Source of the DNA: Shewanella intestini
Lineage (GTDB): Bacteria > Pseudomonadota > Gammaproteobacteria > Enterobacterales > Shewanellaceae
Length of the DNA: 64,000 bases
Direction: 5' to 3'
NCBI RefSeq assembly: GCF_018221465.1
Contig: NZ_JAAIKR010000001.1
Coordinates: forward strand, 62,001-126,000
The position numbers and the translations under genes are program-made. The notes under the pieces were generated by a model. It did not search any database, had not been told where the DNA came from, and saw only the letters and a list, made by a program, of their open reading frames with translations. This document shows positions 17,869 to 28,562 of this stretch, in pieces. Numbering within the stretch: the first letter of the stretch is position 1; the number at the start of each line of letters is the position of its first letter.

Positions 17869-18981
17869 ATGAATTACCGTCGTGTTGTTGTTAAATTAGG
17901 AACAAGTGTATTAACTTCTGGCAGTCAGCAGTTAGATAAAGGCCATATGGTCGAAATTGCAAGGCAAGTTGCCTTGTTAATGAAGCAAGGCATTGAGGTG
18001 GTGTTATGTACCTCTGGCGCCATTGCTGCAGGTCGTGAACACTTAAATTTCCCCAGTTTCCCCAATACGATGGCTAACAAGCAACTCCTTGCCGCGGTTG
18101 GTCAAAGTCAGCTTATTCTTGCATGGTCTAATTTATTTAATCTGTATGGCTTACAAGTTGGACAGTTATTATTAACCCGTGCAGATTTACAAGATAGAGA
18201 GCGATACTTAAACGCGCGCGATACGTTAAATGTCCTGCTTGAAAACAACATTATTCCTATCATTAATGAAAATGATGCCGTCGCGACCAATGAAATCAAA
18301 GTTGGTGATAACGATAACTTGTCGGCAAGGGCTGCATTACTATGTGATGCTGATTTATTGATATTGCTCACCGACCAAATTGGGTTGTTTGACGCCGATC
18401 CAAGAAATAACCCCGAGGCTAAATTGATCACTGAAGTGGTTAATATTGATGACAGTTTACGCCGTTTAGCTGGTGGCGCTGTTTCTGGTTTAGGTACAGG
18501 AGGAATGGCGACTAAGTTGGAAGCGGCGGATATTGCTCGTCGCGCAGGGGTTGATGTGATTATCGCTTCAGGGCAACTCAAAGACGTATTGTTAAAGGTG
18601 GCGGCAAAAGAGACGGTAGGTACGTTCTTTAGTGCGCTAGAAAATCCGCTAGAAAATCGTAAACAATGGATTTTGGCTGGGCCGAGTTCTCAAGGACACG
18701 TGGTTGTTGATAAAGGCGCAGAAAAAGCCGTTACGCATCAAGGTAGTAGCTTACTATCTAAAGGCATTATTAGTGTCGAGGGCAACTTTAGCCGCGGCGC
18801 GACTATTGATATCGTTAACCGTTTTGGCCAGCAAATCAGCAAAGGCATGACACGATACAGCGCTGCTGCACTAAGGACTATCGCCTCAAAACACTCAAAT
18901 CAAATTGAGATATTACTCGGCTATAACTATGGTGATGCCGTTATTCACCGTAACGATATGGTTGTATTCAATACCAATTAA
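17869..18981 (+). CDS. proB: Glutamate 5-kinase
   Basis: ProB phosphorylates L-glutamate to gamma-glutamyl phosphate, the first and normally proline-inhibited step of proline synthesis. The 370-residue protein has an amino-acid kinase domain opening [15 protein letters not shown], with [11 protein letters not shown] and a [12 protein letters not shown] motif. A C-terminal PUA domain follows (from about residue 275). I use ATG 17869, since GAGTAGG is better placed for it than for the adjacent GTG at 17866. proA starts 10 bases after the stop, so they form one operon. Confidence 0.96.
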   Translation: MNYRRVVVKLGTSVLTSGSQQLDKGHMVEIARQVALLMKQGIEVVLCTSGAIAAGREHLNFPSFPNTMANKQLLAAVGQSQLILAWSNLFNLYGLQVGQLLLTRADLQDRERYLNARDTLNVLLENNIIPIINENDAVATNEIKVGDNDNLSARAALLCDADLLILLTDQIGLFDADPRNNPEAKLITEVVNIDDSLRRLAGGAVSGLGTGGMATKLEAADIARRAGVDVIIASGQLKDVLLKVAAKETVGTFFSALENPLENRKQWILAGPSSQGHVVVDKGAEKAVTHQGSSLLSKGIISVEGNFSRGATIDIVNRFGQQISKGMTRYSAAALRTIASKHSNQIEILLGYNYGDAVIHRNDMVVFNTN

Positions 18982-18991
18982 GGAAGCACTT

Positions 18992-20260
18992 ATGTCAAAT
19001 ACAACCAACGTGAATTTGGTACAAATGGGTCAACAAGCTAAAGCGGCCAGTTTTATATTAGCAACGTTAACCGCGCAGCAAAAATCGACCTTGCTGCAAG
19101 CCATAAGTCAGCAGCTTAGTGACAATATTAAACCTATTTTAGCCGCCAATAATCAAGATATTAGCGCAGCAAAAACCAACGGGTTAAGTGAGGCGTTAAT
19201 TGACCGCTTACTGCTAGATGAGTCGCGCTTACAAGGCATTATCGATGACATTCAAAATGTCATTCAATTAGCTGACCCTGTAGGCAAAGAGTCTGCTAGC
19301 CAAGTACTTGATAATGGGCTGCGTTTAACGCAGCGCAGTGTACCTCTTGGGGTTGTTGGGGTAATTTACGAAGCGCGCCCCAATGTCACGGTAGACATTG
19401 CTGTACTGGCATTAAAAACCGGTAATGCGGTTATTTTACGTGGTGGTAAAGAAACGCTGCATTCAAATAAAGCATTAAGTGAAGTGATCCGCGCCGCGCT
19501 TGTTAGCCAAGAGTTACCCGCCGATGCCGTGCAGTTGATAACCTCACCAGATCGGACTTTGGTTACCGAACTCCTTAAGTTAGATCAATATGTTGATATG
19601 ATTATCCCACGCGGCGGGCAAAATTTGCAGCGTCTTTGCTCTGAACAAGCAACCATTCCGGTCATTTTAGGTGGCATTGGTATTTGTCATTTATACCTAG
19701 ATAGCGCTGCAGATTTGTCTCGCTCAACCGATGTCATTATTAATGCAAAAGTGCAACGTCCAACGGTATGCAATGCATTAGATACCTTGCTAATCCATCA
19801 AGACATTGCTGCTCAATACTTACCTGAACTGGCGAAAAAATTAGCGTCACAACAAGTAAAAATAGTGGGTTGCGACAACACTCAACAAATATTAGCTGCA
19901 TTTGATGTCACTCTTGCCGACGATAAATCTTACGCAACCGAGTGGTTGTCACTGACGTTAGGCATTAAAGTTGTCCCTGATATGGATATGGCGATTGAAC
20001 ATATTCGCCAATTCTCAACTGGGCATTCAGAAGCCATTTTAACCGACAATATTCAATGCGCTGCAGAATTTGTTAATCAAGTCGACTCCGCTGCTGTGTA
20101 TGTTAATGCCAGCACGCGTTTTACTGATGGTTCGCAATTTGGTTTAGGCGCTGAAGTGGCTGTTAGTACTCAAAAGTTACATGCCCGAGGTCCAATGGCT
20201 CTTGAGGCTCTAACCACTTATAAATGGTTGGCGTGGGGTGACTACACTAGCCGAGGTTAA
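18992..20260 (+). CDS. proA: Gamma-glutamyl phosphate reductase
   Basis: ProA reduces gamma-glutamyl phosphate with NADPH to glutamate semialdehyde, which cyclises on the way to proline. I start the protein at MSNTTN (18992), preceded by AAGGA. The longer open frame from 18905 only overlaps proB. The 422-residue protein has aldehyde-dehydrogenase-family features, including [18 protein letters not shown] and the catalytic Cys region [13 protein letters not shown]. The end [12 protein letters not shown] is typical of ProA. Confidence 0.95.
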   Translation: MSNTTNVNLVQMGQQAKAASFILATLTAQQKSTLLQAISQQLSDNIKPILAANNQDISAAKTNGLSEALIDRLLLDESRLQGIIDDIQNVIQLADPVGKESASQVLDNGLRLTQRSVPLGVVGVIYEARPNVTVDIAVLALKTGNAVILRGGKETLHSNKALSEVIRAALVSQELPADAVQLITSPDRTLVTELLKLDQYVDMIIPRGGQNLQRLCSEQATIPVILGGIGICHLYLDSAADLSRSTDVIINAKVQRPTVCNALDTLLIHQDIAAQYLPELAKKLASQQVKIVGCDNTQQILAAFDVTLADDKSYATEWLSLTLGIKVVPDMDMAIEHIRQFSTGHSEAILTDNIQCAAEFVNQVDSAAVYVNASTRFTDGSQFGLGAEVAVSTQKLHARGPMALEALTTYKWLAWGDYTSRG

Positions 20261-20306
20261 TCGTAGGTAGCCAGTTAGTATTGAGTTGATACAGTGATAA
20301 ATAGAC

Positions 20307-20336
20307 AAAGGTGGATCAAAAATGATCTACCTTTTT
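20307..20336 (+). terminator. Terminator after proBA
   Basis: AAAGGTGGATCA/TGATCTACCTTT with loop AAAA (one G-T pair) is followed by T residues. Confidence 0.85.
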
Positions 20337-20437
20337 GTTCAATTAACCATATCATTTACTCGAATTGATTTAACTGAATACTGCTTTTGTTATTAATGTG
20401 TGGCAGGTAATAAGTTGATTTAAAAATGAAAACACAT

Positions 20438-20746
20438 TTAATCATACAGGTGGTAGCGCTGTAATGAAGTCAGTATCCAAATCACTAAAAAAGCCAGTGA
20501 TAGCAATAACGACACCAACCTAAATGCTTGGGCGTATTCCATTACAGAAGTGAAATAACGTCGCTGAATATTGTCAGTAATGGTCATTGCAAACACAGCA
20601 AATAAGCTTAAATACATTGCGGCATATAGGGTTGAGTTATCACCAAAAAACAGCTCTGATAATAAGATAAGCCCAACACATAATAAGGTGATAATCCGCG
20701 TTTTACGCTCGGTTTTTTCCTTTAAATTCCATCTCAGCATGCCCAT
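20438..20746 (-). CDS. Small membrane protein of unknown function
   Basis: I do not recognise a family. I start it at ATG 20746 (MGMLRWNLKEKTER), which has AAGGAG seven bases upstream; the open frame extends 20 codons further without support. The 102-residue product has a short basic N-terminus and then three likely membrane segments (about residues 17-30, 39-55 and 75-95), ending TSLQRYHLYD. It lies between the proBA terminator and the start of a DMT-transporter gene on the same strand, 87 bases downstream of that gene's stop. The two could be co-transcribed. Confidence 0.65.
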   Translation of the reverse strand: MGMLRWNLKEKTERKTRIITLLCVGLILLSELFFGDNSTLYAAMYLSLFAVFAMTITDNIQRRYFTSVMEYAQAFRLVSLLLSLAFLVIWILTSLQRYHLYD

Positions 20747-20833
20747 GCTCAGTCTCCTTACTTCGCTTATGATTATTTTTATAGTGCTACATTGCACAAT
20801 TATCAATAATCTAAAAGTGTAAAAATGTTAATT

Positions 20834-21742
20834 TTACGCGAGCTTAGGAGTGCGTTTAGTTAAAAACGTTGGCAATAACTGCTGAATGAACAAGCCCGTT
20901 ACAATTAAACATAAGCCGTAATAAGTGGTGGTTTGAATCTGCTCATTAAGGATGACGGCGATAAAACCAATTGAAATTACCGGCGTTAAAAATGCTAATG
21001 TACTGATGTTTGAGGTCTTGTTGGTATGTTTAAGTGCCATTAACCACAACACAAAACTGATCCCCATTTCAAATAGCCCCACATAAATCCCTGCAAATAA
21101 GGCATCAACACTAAAACTGGGTAAGGTTTGCGTGGTTAATGTCAGTGACAAGATTAGAGGCCAACTGACCACAAAACTTATCGTCAAACTAATAACGGGA
21201 TCACCTTTATCCTTAGTATTAATTATCCAATAGCTACACCAAATGACGGTGCTTAATAAGGCGAATGCAATTCCTAGCGTATTGGCAAAACTAAATTGGG
21301 CTAATTGGCCTTGTGTAGCAATCACAAATACCCCGGCATAAGCCACTAAAGCCGCTAAAATATCGGTGGCTCTTAACTGATGCTTTAACACCGGTGCGGC
21401 TAATAAGGGTAATAGAATAGCCCAGGTGTAATTGAGCGCTAACGCCTGTTGTGCTGGCAGTTGTTCGTAAGCCTTAAATAACACAAGGTAATAGCATAAT
21501 GGGTTGAGCAAGCCAGTTAATAAGTAAAATCCTGGGCGTGCAATAAATTGCGCTTTTATCAGTGACAGCTTTGCTTGCCAAATAAGAATGACACTTAATG
21601 CCAAAATAGAAGTCGTGGTCGCCACTAACACTAATTGCATGGGTGTATAAAAACTCAGGGCTATTTTGAAAGCGGTGGCAACAGTTGACCACAATAAAAT
21701 GGCCAGCAATGCCAGCACGTAAGCCTGTTGATTAGACGACAC
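20834..21742 (-). CDS. EamA/DMT-family transporter
   Basis: This is a drug/metabolite transporter-superfamily membrane protein, typically an exporter of amino acids or other small metabolites. The 302-residue protein has about ten hydrophobic segments arranged as two EamA repeats: ALLAILLWSTVATAFK at the start of repeat one and LGIAFALLSTVIWCSYWI at the start of repeat two. The basic end is KRTPKLA. The substrate is unknown. It lies divergent from dnaK and upstream of the small membrane protein gene on the same strand. Confidence 0.88.
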   Translation of the reverse strand: MSSNQQAYVLALLAILLWSTVATAFKIALSFYTPMQLVLVATTTSILALSVILIWQAKLSLIKAQFIARPGFYLLTGLLNPLCYYLVLFKAYEQLPAQQALALNYTWAILLPLLAAPVLKHQLRATDILAALVAYAGVFVIATQGQLAQFSFANTLGIAFALLSTVIWCSYWIINTKDKGDPVISLTISFVVSWPLILSLTLTTQTLPSFSVDALFAGIYVGLFEMGISFVLWLMALKHTNKTSNISTLAFLTPVISIGFIAVILNEQIQTTTYYGLCLIVTGLFIQQLLPTFLTKRTPKLA

Positions 21743-21864
21743 TTAATACCTCTTAACATTGTATACAGTATTCAATTTTGTATTCTAAATAAACGATTAA
21801 ACTGGTGCAATACAGCATTGAGAGCAAAATCCATCAATTATTACCAAAAATTTTTAATTTTCCC

Positions 21865-21893
21865 CTTGTAAAAGTATTTGCTGTCCCAATATA
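21865..21893 (+). promoter_or_regulatory. Sigma-32-type heat-shock promoter of dnaK
   Basis: CTTGTAA (-35) and CCCAATATA (-10) are separated by 13 bases, close to the RpoH consensus CTTGAAA-N11..16-CCCCATNT. They lie about 120 bases before the dnaK ATG. Confidence 0.7.
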
Positions 21894-22010
21894 GGAGTTA
21901 AGGACGATATGAAGGATGAACATTTAAGCCAGAAAACATGTCTGCTTACACCTTCTATCGACAAGTAAATAACAGATTTTTAGACGCAAAGCGTCATTTC
22001 GGAGGACCCC

Positions 22011-23936
22011 ATGGGTAAAATTATTGGTATCGATTTAGGCACAACAAACTCTTGTTTGGCAGTCTTAGATGGCGACACGCCACGCGTAATTGAAAACGCT
22101 GAAGGTGAGCGTACAACTCCTTCAATTATTGCTTATACCGATGATGAAACAATTGTTGGTCAACCTGCAAAACGTCAGGCGGTGACTAACCCAACGAATA
22201 CATTCTTTGCTATTAAACGTTTAATTGGTCGTCGTTTTAAAGATGACGAAGTTCAACGTGATGTAGATATTATGCCATTCAAAATCATTGGTGCTGACAA
22301 TGGGGATGCATGGGTTGAGCAACGTGGCCAAAAAATGGCGCCACCACAAGTTTCTGCTGAAATCTTGAAAAAGATGAAAAAGACTGCTGAAGATTTCTTA
22401 GGTGAAGAAGTTACTGAAGCCGTTATTACCGTTCCTGCTTACTTCAATGACTCACAACGTCAAGCAACTAAGGATGCAGGTCGTATTGCTGGTCTTGATG
22501 TTAAACGTATCATCAACGAACCAACTGCTGCTGCTCTTGCTTATGGTATCGACAAAAAACAAGGTGAAAACGTTGTTGCAGTATACGACTTAGGTGGTGG
22601 TACTTTCGATATCTCTATCATTGAAATTGATAGCAACGATGGCGACCAAACATTTGAAGTACTTGCGACTAACGGCGACACTCACTTAGGTGGTGAAGAT
22701 TTCGATAACCGTTTGATTAACTACTTAGCAGACGAATTCAAAAAAGAGCAAGGTTTAGACTTACGTCAAGATCCTTTAGCAATGCAACGTTTGAAAGAAG
22801 CGGCTGAAAAAGCAAAAATCGAACTTTCAAGCACCACACAAACTGAAGTTAACTTACCGTACATCACAGCTGATGCAACCGGTCCTAAGCATTTAGTCGT
22901 TAAAATCACTCGTGCTAAGTTAGAATCTTTAGTTGAAGACCTAATTACTCGTTCTTTAGAGCCATTAAAAGTGGCACTAGCGGATGCTGACCTTTCTGTT
23001 TCAGATATCAACGAAGTGATTCTTGTTGGTGGTCAAACTCGTATGCCTAAAGTGCAAGCAGAAGTCACTGCATTCTTTGGTAAAGAGCCTCGTAAAGACG
23101 TTAACCCTGATGAAGCCGTAGCCGTTGGCGCAGCAATTCAAGCGGGCGTACTTTCTGGCGACGTTAAAGATGTATTATTGTTAGACGTAACACCACTATC
23201 TTTTGGTATTGAAACCATGGGTAGCGTGATGACTAAACTTATCGAGAAGAACACCACTATCCCGACTAAAGCATCACAAACGTTCTCAACGGCTGACGAC
23301 AACCAAAGTGCGGTAACTATTCACGTACTTCAAGGTGAGCGTAAGCAAGCAAGCTACAACAAATCTTTAGGTCAATTTAACCTAGAAGGTATTGAGCCTG
23401 CACCACGCGGCATGCCACAAATTGAAGTGTCTTTTGACATCGATGCTGACGGTATCTTGAATGTTTCTGCAACAGACAAGAAAACAGGTAAAGCACAAAA
23501 CATTACTATTAAAGCTAACTCAGGTCTGAGCGACGAAGAAGTAGAGCAAATGGTACGTGATGCTGAAGCCAATGCTGACGAAGATGCTAAATTCGAAGAG
23601 TTAGTCACTGCGCGTAACCAAGCAGATGGCATGGTTCACGCAACTAAGAAACAAATCGAAGAAGCCGGTGATGCATTGCCTGCAGAGGAAAAAGAGAAAA
23701 TTGAAGCCGCAATGACTGAGGTTGAAACCGCAACGAAAGGTAACGACAAAGAAGCCATTGATAAAGCGACTCAAGCATTAATGGAAGCGTCGGCTAAATT
23801 AATGGAAATCGCTCAAGCTAAAGCTCAAGCACAACAAGGTGGAGAAGGCGCGCAAGCACAAGATGCTGGTGCAGAAAAACCTGCTGATGATGTGGTTGAT
23901 GCTGAGTTTGAAGAAGTGAAAGACGACAAAAAATAA
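22011..23936 (+). CDS. dnaK: Chaperone DnaK (Hsp70)
   Basis: DnaK is an ATP-dependent cytosolic chaperone working with DnaJ and GrpE on unfolded proteins, and on sigma-32 turnover. The 641-residue protein has the nucleotide-binding domain opening [11 protein letters not shown], with [12 protein letters not shown] and VGGQTRMP. The linker is [11 protein letters not shown], followed by the substrate-binding domain. The acidic tail is [21 protein letters not shown] precedes the ATG, and an RpoH-type promoter lies upstream. dnaJ follows after 102 bases. Confidence 0.98.
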   Translation: MGKIIGIDLGTTNSCLAVLDGDTPRVIENAEGERTTPSIIAYTDDETIVGQPAKRQAVTNPTNTFFAIKRLIGRRFKDDEVQRDVDIMPFKIIGADNGDAWVEQRGQKMAPPQVSAEILKKMKKTAEDFLGEEVTEAVITVPAYFNDSQRQATKDAGRIAGLDVKRIINEPTAAALAYGIDKKQGENVVAVYDLGGGTFDISIIEIDSNDGDQTFEVLATNGDTHLGGEDFDNRLINYLADEFKKEQGLDLRQDPLAMQRLKEAAEKAKIELSSTTQTEVNLPYITADATGPKHLVVKITRAKLESLVEDLITRSLEPLKVALADADLSVSDINEVILVGGQTRMPKVQAEVTAFFGKEPRKDVNPDEAVAVGAAIQAGVLSGDVKDVLLLDVTPLSFGIETMGSVMTKLIEKNTTIPTKASQTFSTADDNQSAVTIHVLQGERKQASYNKSLGQFNLEGIEPAPRGMPQIEVSFDIDADGILNVSATDKKTGKAQNITIKANSGLSDEEVEQMVRDAEANADEDAKFEELVTARNQADGMVHATKKQIEEAGDALPAEEKEKIEAAMTEVETATKGNDKEAIDKATQALMEASAKLMEIAQAKAQAQQGGEGAQAQDAGAEKPADDVVDAEFEEVKDDKK

Positions 23937-23965
23937 TTAACAATATTAGTTAGTTATTCATTAAT

Positions 23966-23994
23966 CGGGCGTTGAGGTATACCTCAAACGCCCG
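23966..23994 (+). terminator. Hairpin between dnaK and dnaJ
   Basis: CGGGCGTT-GAGGT/ACCTC-AAACGCCCG is a strong hairpin, but only a few T follow. It may be a partial terminator or RNA stabiliser that lowers dnaJ relative to dnaK. Confidence 0.6.
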
Positions 23995-24038
23995 TTTGTA
24001 CAAGTTAAGCTTTAAGATTCTTCGAGAAATATATAACT

Positions 24039-25169
24039 ATGTCAAAGCGTGATTACTACGAAGTTCTAGGTGTCGGACGTGATGCTTCAGAACGTGAAAT
24101 CAAAAAAGCCTATAAGCGTCTAGCCATGAAGTTTCATCCGGATCGTAATCCGGGTGATAAAGAGGCGGAAGTTAAATTTAAAGAAGCTAAAGAAGCTTAC
24201 GAAATTTTAACCGACGGCGATAAAAAAGCAGCTTATGATCAATTTGGTCATGCCGGTGTCGATCCTAACCGTGGTGGCGGTGGCGGCGGTCAAGGCGACT
24301 TTGGTGACATCTTTGGTGATGTTTTTGGTGACATTTTTGGTGGTGGACGTCGTGGTGGCGGTCAACGTCAAGCCGCCCGTGGCTCAGACTTACGTTATAA
24401 CCTTGAGTTGTCTCTTGAAGAAGCTGTTCGCGGTTTAAGTAAAGAATTACGTATTCCAACCCTAGCCAGTTGTGATGTTTGTGATGGTAGTGGCGCTAAA
24501 AAAGGTACTTCAGCAACCACATGTGGTACTTGTCATGGTCAAGGTCAGGTGCAAATGCGCCAAGGTTTCTTTGCGGTGCAACAAGCTTGTCCAACCTGTC
24601 ACGGTCGCGGCAAAATCATCAAAGATCCATGTAATAAATGTCACGGTGAAGGGCGCGTTGAAAAAAGCAAAACCCTTAACGTTAAAATTCCAGCGGGTGT
24701 TGATACTGGCGATCGCATTCGTTTATCTGGTGAAGGTGAGGCTGGTGAGTTTGGCGCACCAGCGGGCGACTTGTATGTTCAAGTCACTGTGCGTGAACAC
24801 CATATCTTTACTCGTGACGGTAATAACCTATATTGCGAAGTGCCCATTTCATTTAGTAAAGCCGCATTAGGCGGTGAGATTGAAGTGCCAACACTTGATG
24901 GCAAAGTTAACTTAAAAATCCCTGCAGAAACTCAAACTGGACGCATGTTCCGTCTACGTGGTAAAGGCGTTAAGTCTGTTCGTAGCCACGCTGTAGGTGA
25001 TCTGCTGTGTAAAGTTGTTATGGAAACACCGGTTAACTTGAATGAAAAACAAAAAGAGTTACTGCGTGAGTTTGAAGGCACATTAACCGGAAAATCAAAA
25101 AAACACAGCCCAAAAGCTGATGGTTTTTTTGATGGCGTTAAAAAGTTTTTCCAAGACTTAAATAGCTAA
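24039..25169 (+). CDS. dnaJ: Chaperone DnaJ (Hsp40)
   Basis: DnaJ stimulates DnaK ATPase activity and hands over substrates. The 376-residue protein has the J domain with HPD (KFHPDRNPG), then a Gly/Phe-rich linker (about residues 74-115). Four zinc-binding CxxCxGxG repeats follow ([32 protein letters not shown]), then the C-terminal substrate-binding region. Its order after dnaK is the standard one, and it is probably transcribed from the dnaK heat-shock promoter through the intergenic hairpin. Confidence 0.98.
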   Translation: MSKRDYYEVLGVGRDASEREIKKAYKRLAMKFHPDRNPGDKEAEVKFKEAKEAYEILTDGDKKAAYDQFGHAGVDPNRGGGGGGQGDFGDIFGDVFGDIFGGGRRGGGQRQAARGSDLRYNLELSLEEAVRGLSKELRIPTLASCDVCDGSGAKKGTSATTCGTCHGQGQVQMRQGFFAVQQACPTCHGRGKIIKDPCNKCHGEGRVEKSKTLNVKIPAGVDTGDRIRLSGEGEAGEFGAPAGDLYVQVTVREHHIFTRDGNNLYCEVPISFSKAALGGEIEVPTLDGKVNLKIPAETQTGRMFRLRGKGVKSVRSHAVGDLLCKVVMETPVNLNEKQKELLREFEGTLTGKSKKHSPKADGFFDGVKKFFQDLNS

Positions 25170-25208
25170 ATGTGACTCAATAGCGTCTGAGCTAAGCGCT
25201 AATAGAGG

Positions 25209-25242
25209 AAAGGCTGATTACATTAAGTAAGCAGCCTTTTTT
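25209..25242 (+). terminator. Terminator after dnaJ
   Basis: AAGGCTG/CAGCCTT around a loop of about 14 bases is followed by six T. Confidence 0.75.
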
Positions 25243-25332
25243 GTTGCTGATTTTAGTTGGTCACGCACGCTGAAATTAACTCACTTACCATCGCGTCTTT
25301 CATTATTTCTCATTGTAGATAGGTCAAGGCAC

Positions 25333-26586
25333 ATGTCATTTTCAAATATGTCACTTCACTCTCAACTTTTGCTGCAACTGCCCGCATCAATTGTGACCCC
25401 GACAATCATTCAACAACAAGCTATCCCGGTTATTTTAAAGGGTGAGGATTTACTTGCTTTGGCACAAACAGGCAGTGGCAAAACCCTCGCTTTTGTATTG
25501 CCTATATTGCATAAGGTCATGCAGCGACAACTCGCCATGCTAGAGGTGAAGGCTGCTATTGTTGCCGTGATAATTGTGCCCACGCGTGAGCTTGCCCTAC
25601 AAGTGACAACCCATATCACCTCAATTGGCCAAGCACTGAATTTAAAGGTTGAGCAATTAAGTGGCGGTGAAAACATTGAACAACAAGTGTCACGTTTAAC
25701 AGAACCCGCCCCCATTATTGTTGCCACGCCAGGGCGGTTACTGGCTTTAGCACAGCAAGGTGAGGTTAATTTTGAGCAACTTAACATGTTAGTGCTTGAT
25801 GAAGCCGACCGCTTGTTAGATAGGGGCTTTGTTGAGGATATAACAGCCTTGCTTACCTTTATGCCAGCAAGACAAACGTGTTTGTTTTCCGCCACCATGC
25901 CTGAGAAACTCACGCATTTAGCTACCTCAGTATTGGCCAATACTGCCATTAGAATCGAAGCGAACAAACTTAATAAGGTGGTGGGTGATATCAAACAGAC
26001 GATTTATCACGTGAATAAAGGCTGTAAGGTTAATGCATTAAAACACTTAATTAAACAATACGCTTGGCAACAAGTATTGGTGTTTGTGAATGCCAAAGCG
26101 GATGCTGATTCGGTGTGTAAAAAATTATCAAAAGCAGGTATTGCTACTGCCGCCTTACATGGCGATAAAGAACAAGTTAAGCGTTCACAAATGCTAAGTG
26201 ATTTCAAAAGTGGCAAAATTACCGTATTAATTGCAACCGATGTGTTGGCTAGGGGGATTCACATTGATGCATTACCTGTGGTAGTTAATTTTGAACTGCC
26301 CTTACAAGCCGCCGTTTATATTCATCGAATAGGACGTACAGCAAGGGCGGGGAAGTGTGGGGATGCGATATCATTAGTGTGCCATCAAGAGTTATTACAA
26401 CTTAACACGATTGTCCAGTTAACCCAGCAACCGTTAGTGACACAATCATTGGTTGCATTTCCAGTAACAGATCAACCGCGTAATAATGACAGTAAAAGAC
26501 CGGTAAGAGATAAACAGGCTAATCGACGTACCGCAAATAAAAATAGCAACAAAGCCTTTGTTAAACGCGCACCTAGACGCAAATAA
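25333..26586 (+). CDS. DEAD-box RNA helicase, RhlE-like
   Basis: This is an ATP-dependent RNA helicase of superfamily 2, probably acting in ribosome assembly or RNA turnover. The 417-residue protein shows the full motif set in order: the Q motif region ending QQQAIP, AQTGSGKT, PTRELA, TPGR, DEAD, SAT, ATDVLARGIHI and HRIGRTARAG. A short basic tail (KRPVRDKQANRR to RAPRRK) probably aids RNA binding. It belongs to the RhlE/SrmB side of the family, but the exact orthologue is not clear. It is a single gene after the dnaJ terminator. Confidence 0.92.
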   Translation: MSFSNMSLHSQLLLQLPASIVTPTIIQQQAIPVILKGEDLLALAQTGSGKTLAFVLPILHKVMQRQLAMLEVKAAIVAVIIVPTRELALQVTTHITSIGQALNLKVEQLSGGENIEQQVSRLTEPAPIIVATPGRLLALAQQGEVNFEQLNMLVLDEADRLLDRGFVEDITALLTFMPARQTCLFSATMPEKLTHLATSVLANTAIRIEANKLNKVVGDIKQTIYHVNKGCKVNALKHLIKQYAWQQVLVFVNAKADADSVCKKLSKAGIATAALHGDKEQVKRSQMLSDFKSGKITVLIATDVLARGIHIDALPVVVNFELPLQAAVYIHRIGRTARAGKCGDAISLVCHQELLQLNTIVQLTQQPLVTQSLVAFPVTDQPRNNDSKRPVRDKQANRRTANKNSNKAFVKRAPRRK

Positions 26587-26863
26587 GCTTAATCATAAAC
26601 ACTAATAAAAAGCGACCTTAGTCAATGACGTATAGTTGTCTGAAGGTGTAAAATATTGGCTGATTAAGGTGTTATTGTTGCAATGAAATTCACCGAGCGT
26701 GTTGTCTATCAAGCTGATTTTTACAGCCATGAAAAAGTCATCTTTTAGTGATTGTAATATTTAAAAAAATAAATAGATAAATGCTATCTAATGAGGCAAC
26801 AATCGTGTTGTTTTTATGATAAACTCCGTGCGAATTTTTAATCGATGAATGAGAGTAGAAAAT

Positions 26864-27481
26864 ATGTCTGATACATTCAGCACTATGGAACAGCAAGCAA
26901 GTTACGGTGTTGGTCGTCAAATGGGCGAACAATTAGCTGCAAACCCTTTTGAAGGGATTGATATTCCTGCTGTTCAAGCTGGTCTAGCTGACGCATTCTT
27001 AGGTAAAGAAAGTCAAGTTTCAATGGAAGACCTACAGGTTGCTTTCACTGAAATTAGCCGTCGCTTACAAGAAGTTCAAGAAGCTCAAGCTGCTGAAGCA
27101 TCAGCAGAAGGTGAAGCATTCCTTGCTGAAAATGCAAAACGTGAAGAAATTATTGTGACTGAATCAGGTCTGCAATATGAAGTTTTAGCACAAGGCGAAG
27201 GTGAAAAACCAACGTTAGAATCAACTATTCGTGCTCACTACCACGGTACATTCATCAATGGTGAAGTATTCGATAGTTCAGTGACGCGTGGTCAACCTGC
27301 TGAATTCCCAGTTTCTGGTGTCATTGCTGGTTGGACTGAAGCACTTCAACTTATGCCTGTTGGCACTAAAGTTAAGCTATATGTGCCACAGCACTTAGCT
27401 TACGGTGAGCGTGGTGCTGGTGCATCTATCCCACCTTATTCAACGTTAGTGTTTGAAGTTGAATTATTAGACATTCTTTAA
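26864..27481 (+). CDS. fklB: FKBP-type peptidyl-prolyl isomerase (FKBP22-like)
   Basis: This is a dimeric prolyl isomerase with chaperone activity. I start it at MSDTFST (26864), aligned with FklB homologues, rather than at the frame start 26849. The 205-residue protein has an N-terminal dimerisation domain (to about residue 90) beginning with the family pattern STMEQQASYGVGRQMG. The C-terminal FKBP domain includes VFDSSVTRGQPAEFPV, GWTEALQLMPVG and the ending LVFEVELLDIL. There is no signal peptide, so it is cytosolic. A terminator follows. Confidence 0.93.
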   Translation: MSDTFSTMEQQASYGVGRQMGEQLAANPFEGIDIPAVQAGLADAFLGKESQVSMEDLQVAFTEISRRLQEVQEAQAAEASAEGEAFLAENAKREEIIVTESGLQYEVLAQGEGEKPTLESTIRAHYHGTFINGEVFDSSVTRGQPAEFPVSGVIAGWTEALQLMPVGTKVKLYVPQHLAYGERGAGASIPPYSTLVFEVELLDIL

Positions 27482-27490
27482 TGTCATCAA

Positions 27491-27516
27491 AACGCCTAAG
27501 CTTGCTTAGGCGTTTT
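27491..27516 (+). terminator. Terminator after fklB
   Basis: AACGCCTAAGC-TT-GCTTAGGCGTT is followed by T residues. Confidence 0.9.
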
Positions 27517-27565
27517 TGTATCAGATAACTTGTTTAGTACAGATAGATTAATCGAAGAGGAACAC

Positions 27566-28378
27566 ATGACAACTATTGTAAAGATTGCTGTTGTTGGAGC
27601 GAGCGGCCGTATGGGGCGCACCTTAATTGAATCTGCTAAACATCATGATGATATTTACCTTGGCGCAGCAATAGAACGCGGTGGATCGACGCTTATTGGT
27701 GTTGATGCTGGCGAACTAGCCGGTGTCGGGTCAATGAATGTCACTATCGTTGATACATTAGAACAAGTTGCAAATGACTTTGATGTGTTAGTTGATTTTA
27801 CCTCACCAGAGGCATCTCTTGCGCATGTTAAATGGTGTGTTGAGCATAAAAAGTCGATTGTTATCGGCACCACCGGATTCACCTTAGAACAAAAACAGCA
27901 AATAGAAGCCGACGCTCAACATATCGCAATAGTCATGGCCCCTAACATGTCTGTTGGGGTCAACTTAATGTGGAAGCTGCTTGAACTGACATCTGAAGTG
28001 ATGGGGCATTACACTGATATTGAAATTTTAGAAGGACATCATCGCCATAAAAAAGATGCACCTTCAGGTACCGCATTAAAAATGGGTGAAGTCATTGCCG
28101 AAACATTAGGCCGTGATCTAAATGAATGCGCCGTTTATGGCCGCGAAGGAATTACGAGCGAACGCAAACGTGACACGATTGGTTTTGCCACAGTACGTGC
28201 AGGTGACATTGTTGGTGAGCACACAGCGTTGTTTGCCGATATTGGCGAGCGCCTAGAAATTACCCATAAAGCGTCGAGTCGGATGACCTTTGCTAATGGG
28301 GCTATGCGGGCCGCTTGCTGGTTAAATATACAAGATGTCGGACTATATGATATGCAGCAAGTTTTGGGTCTTAAATAA
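27566..28378 (+). CDS. dapB: 4-hydroxy-tetrahydrodipicolinate reductase
   Basis: DapB reduces hydroxy-tetrahydrodipicolinate with NAD(P)H in lysine and diaminopimelate (cell-wall) synthesis. I start it at [11 protein letters not shown] (27566), preceded by GAAGAGG. The 270-residue protein has the nucleotide-binding GASGRMGR (about residues 13-20), TGFT, the catalytic segment [15 protein letters not shown] (two His and Lys) and the usual end. A terminator follows. In many gammaproteobacteria dapB directly precedes carAB, as here. Confidence 0.97.
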   Translation: MTTIVKIAVVGASGRMGRTLIESAKHHDDIYLGAAIERGGSTLIGVDAGELAGVGSMNVTIVDTLEQVANDFDVLVDFTSPEASLAHVKWCVEHKKSIVIGTTGFTLEQKQQIEADAQHIAIVMAPNMSVGVNLMWKLLELTSEVMGHYTDIEILEGHHRHKKDAPSGTALKMGEVIAETLGRDLNECAVYGREGITSERKRDTIGFATVRAGDIVGEHTALFADIGERLEITHKASSRMTFANGAMRAACWLNIQDVGLYDMQQVLGLK

Positions 28379-28383
28379 TTTAT

Positions 28384-28413
28384 AAAAACCACCATTTATT
28401 GGTGGTTTTTTTT
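28384..28413 (+). terminator. Terminator after dapB
   Basis: AAAACCACCA-TTTAT-TGGTGGTTTT is followed by further T residues. Confidence 0.9.
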
Positions 28414-28471
28414 GGAAACTAAATACTGTTTTTTACTCTAGACGTATTTGAAAAAACACTATAAGATCGCC

Positions 28472-28490
28472 CGAATTTGTCAAAAATTCG
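28472..28490. other. Inverted repeat in carAB upstream region
   Basis: CGAATTT-GTCAA-AAATTCG is a perfect 7-base inverted repeat 73 bases before the carA start. The half-site spacing (GAAT-N9-ATTC) does not fit an ArgR box (TGAAT-N4-ATTCA). It may be a hairpin or another operator. Confidence 0.4.
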
Positions 28491-28562
28491 TCTTTGATAA
28501 ATGGCATCTTACTCTTATGAAATACTTTTAATTAAGTGACTTGGCTCTATTTGGAGGTCGCG

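Noticed and set aside
26683-26748. 21-codon open frame (MKFTERVVYQ...) before fklB
   Set aside because: No convincing ribosome site, no known homologue and very short. It may be chance.
28472-28490. ArgR box before carAB
   Set aside because: The half sites are GAAT and ATTC but the spacing is nine bases instead of four, so the sequence does not fit an ARG box.
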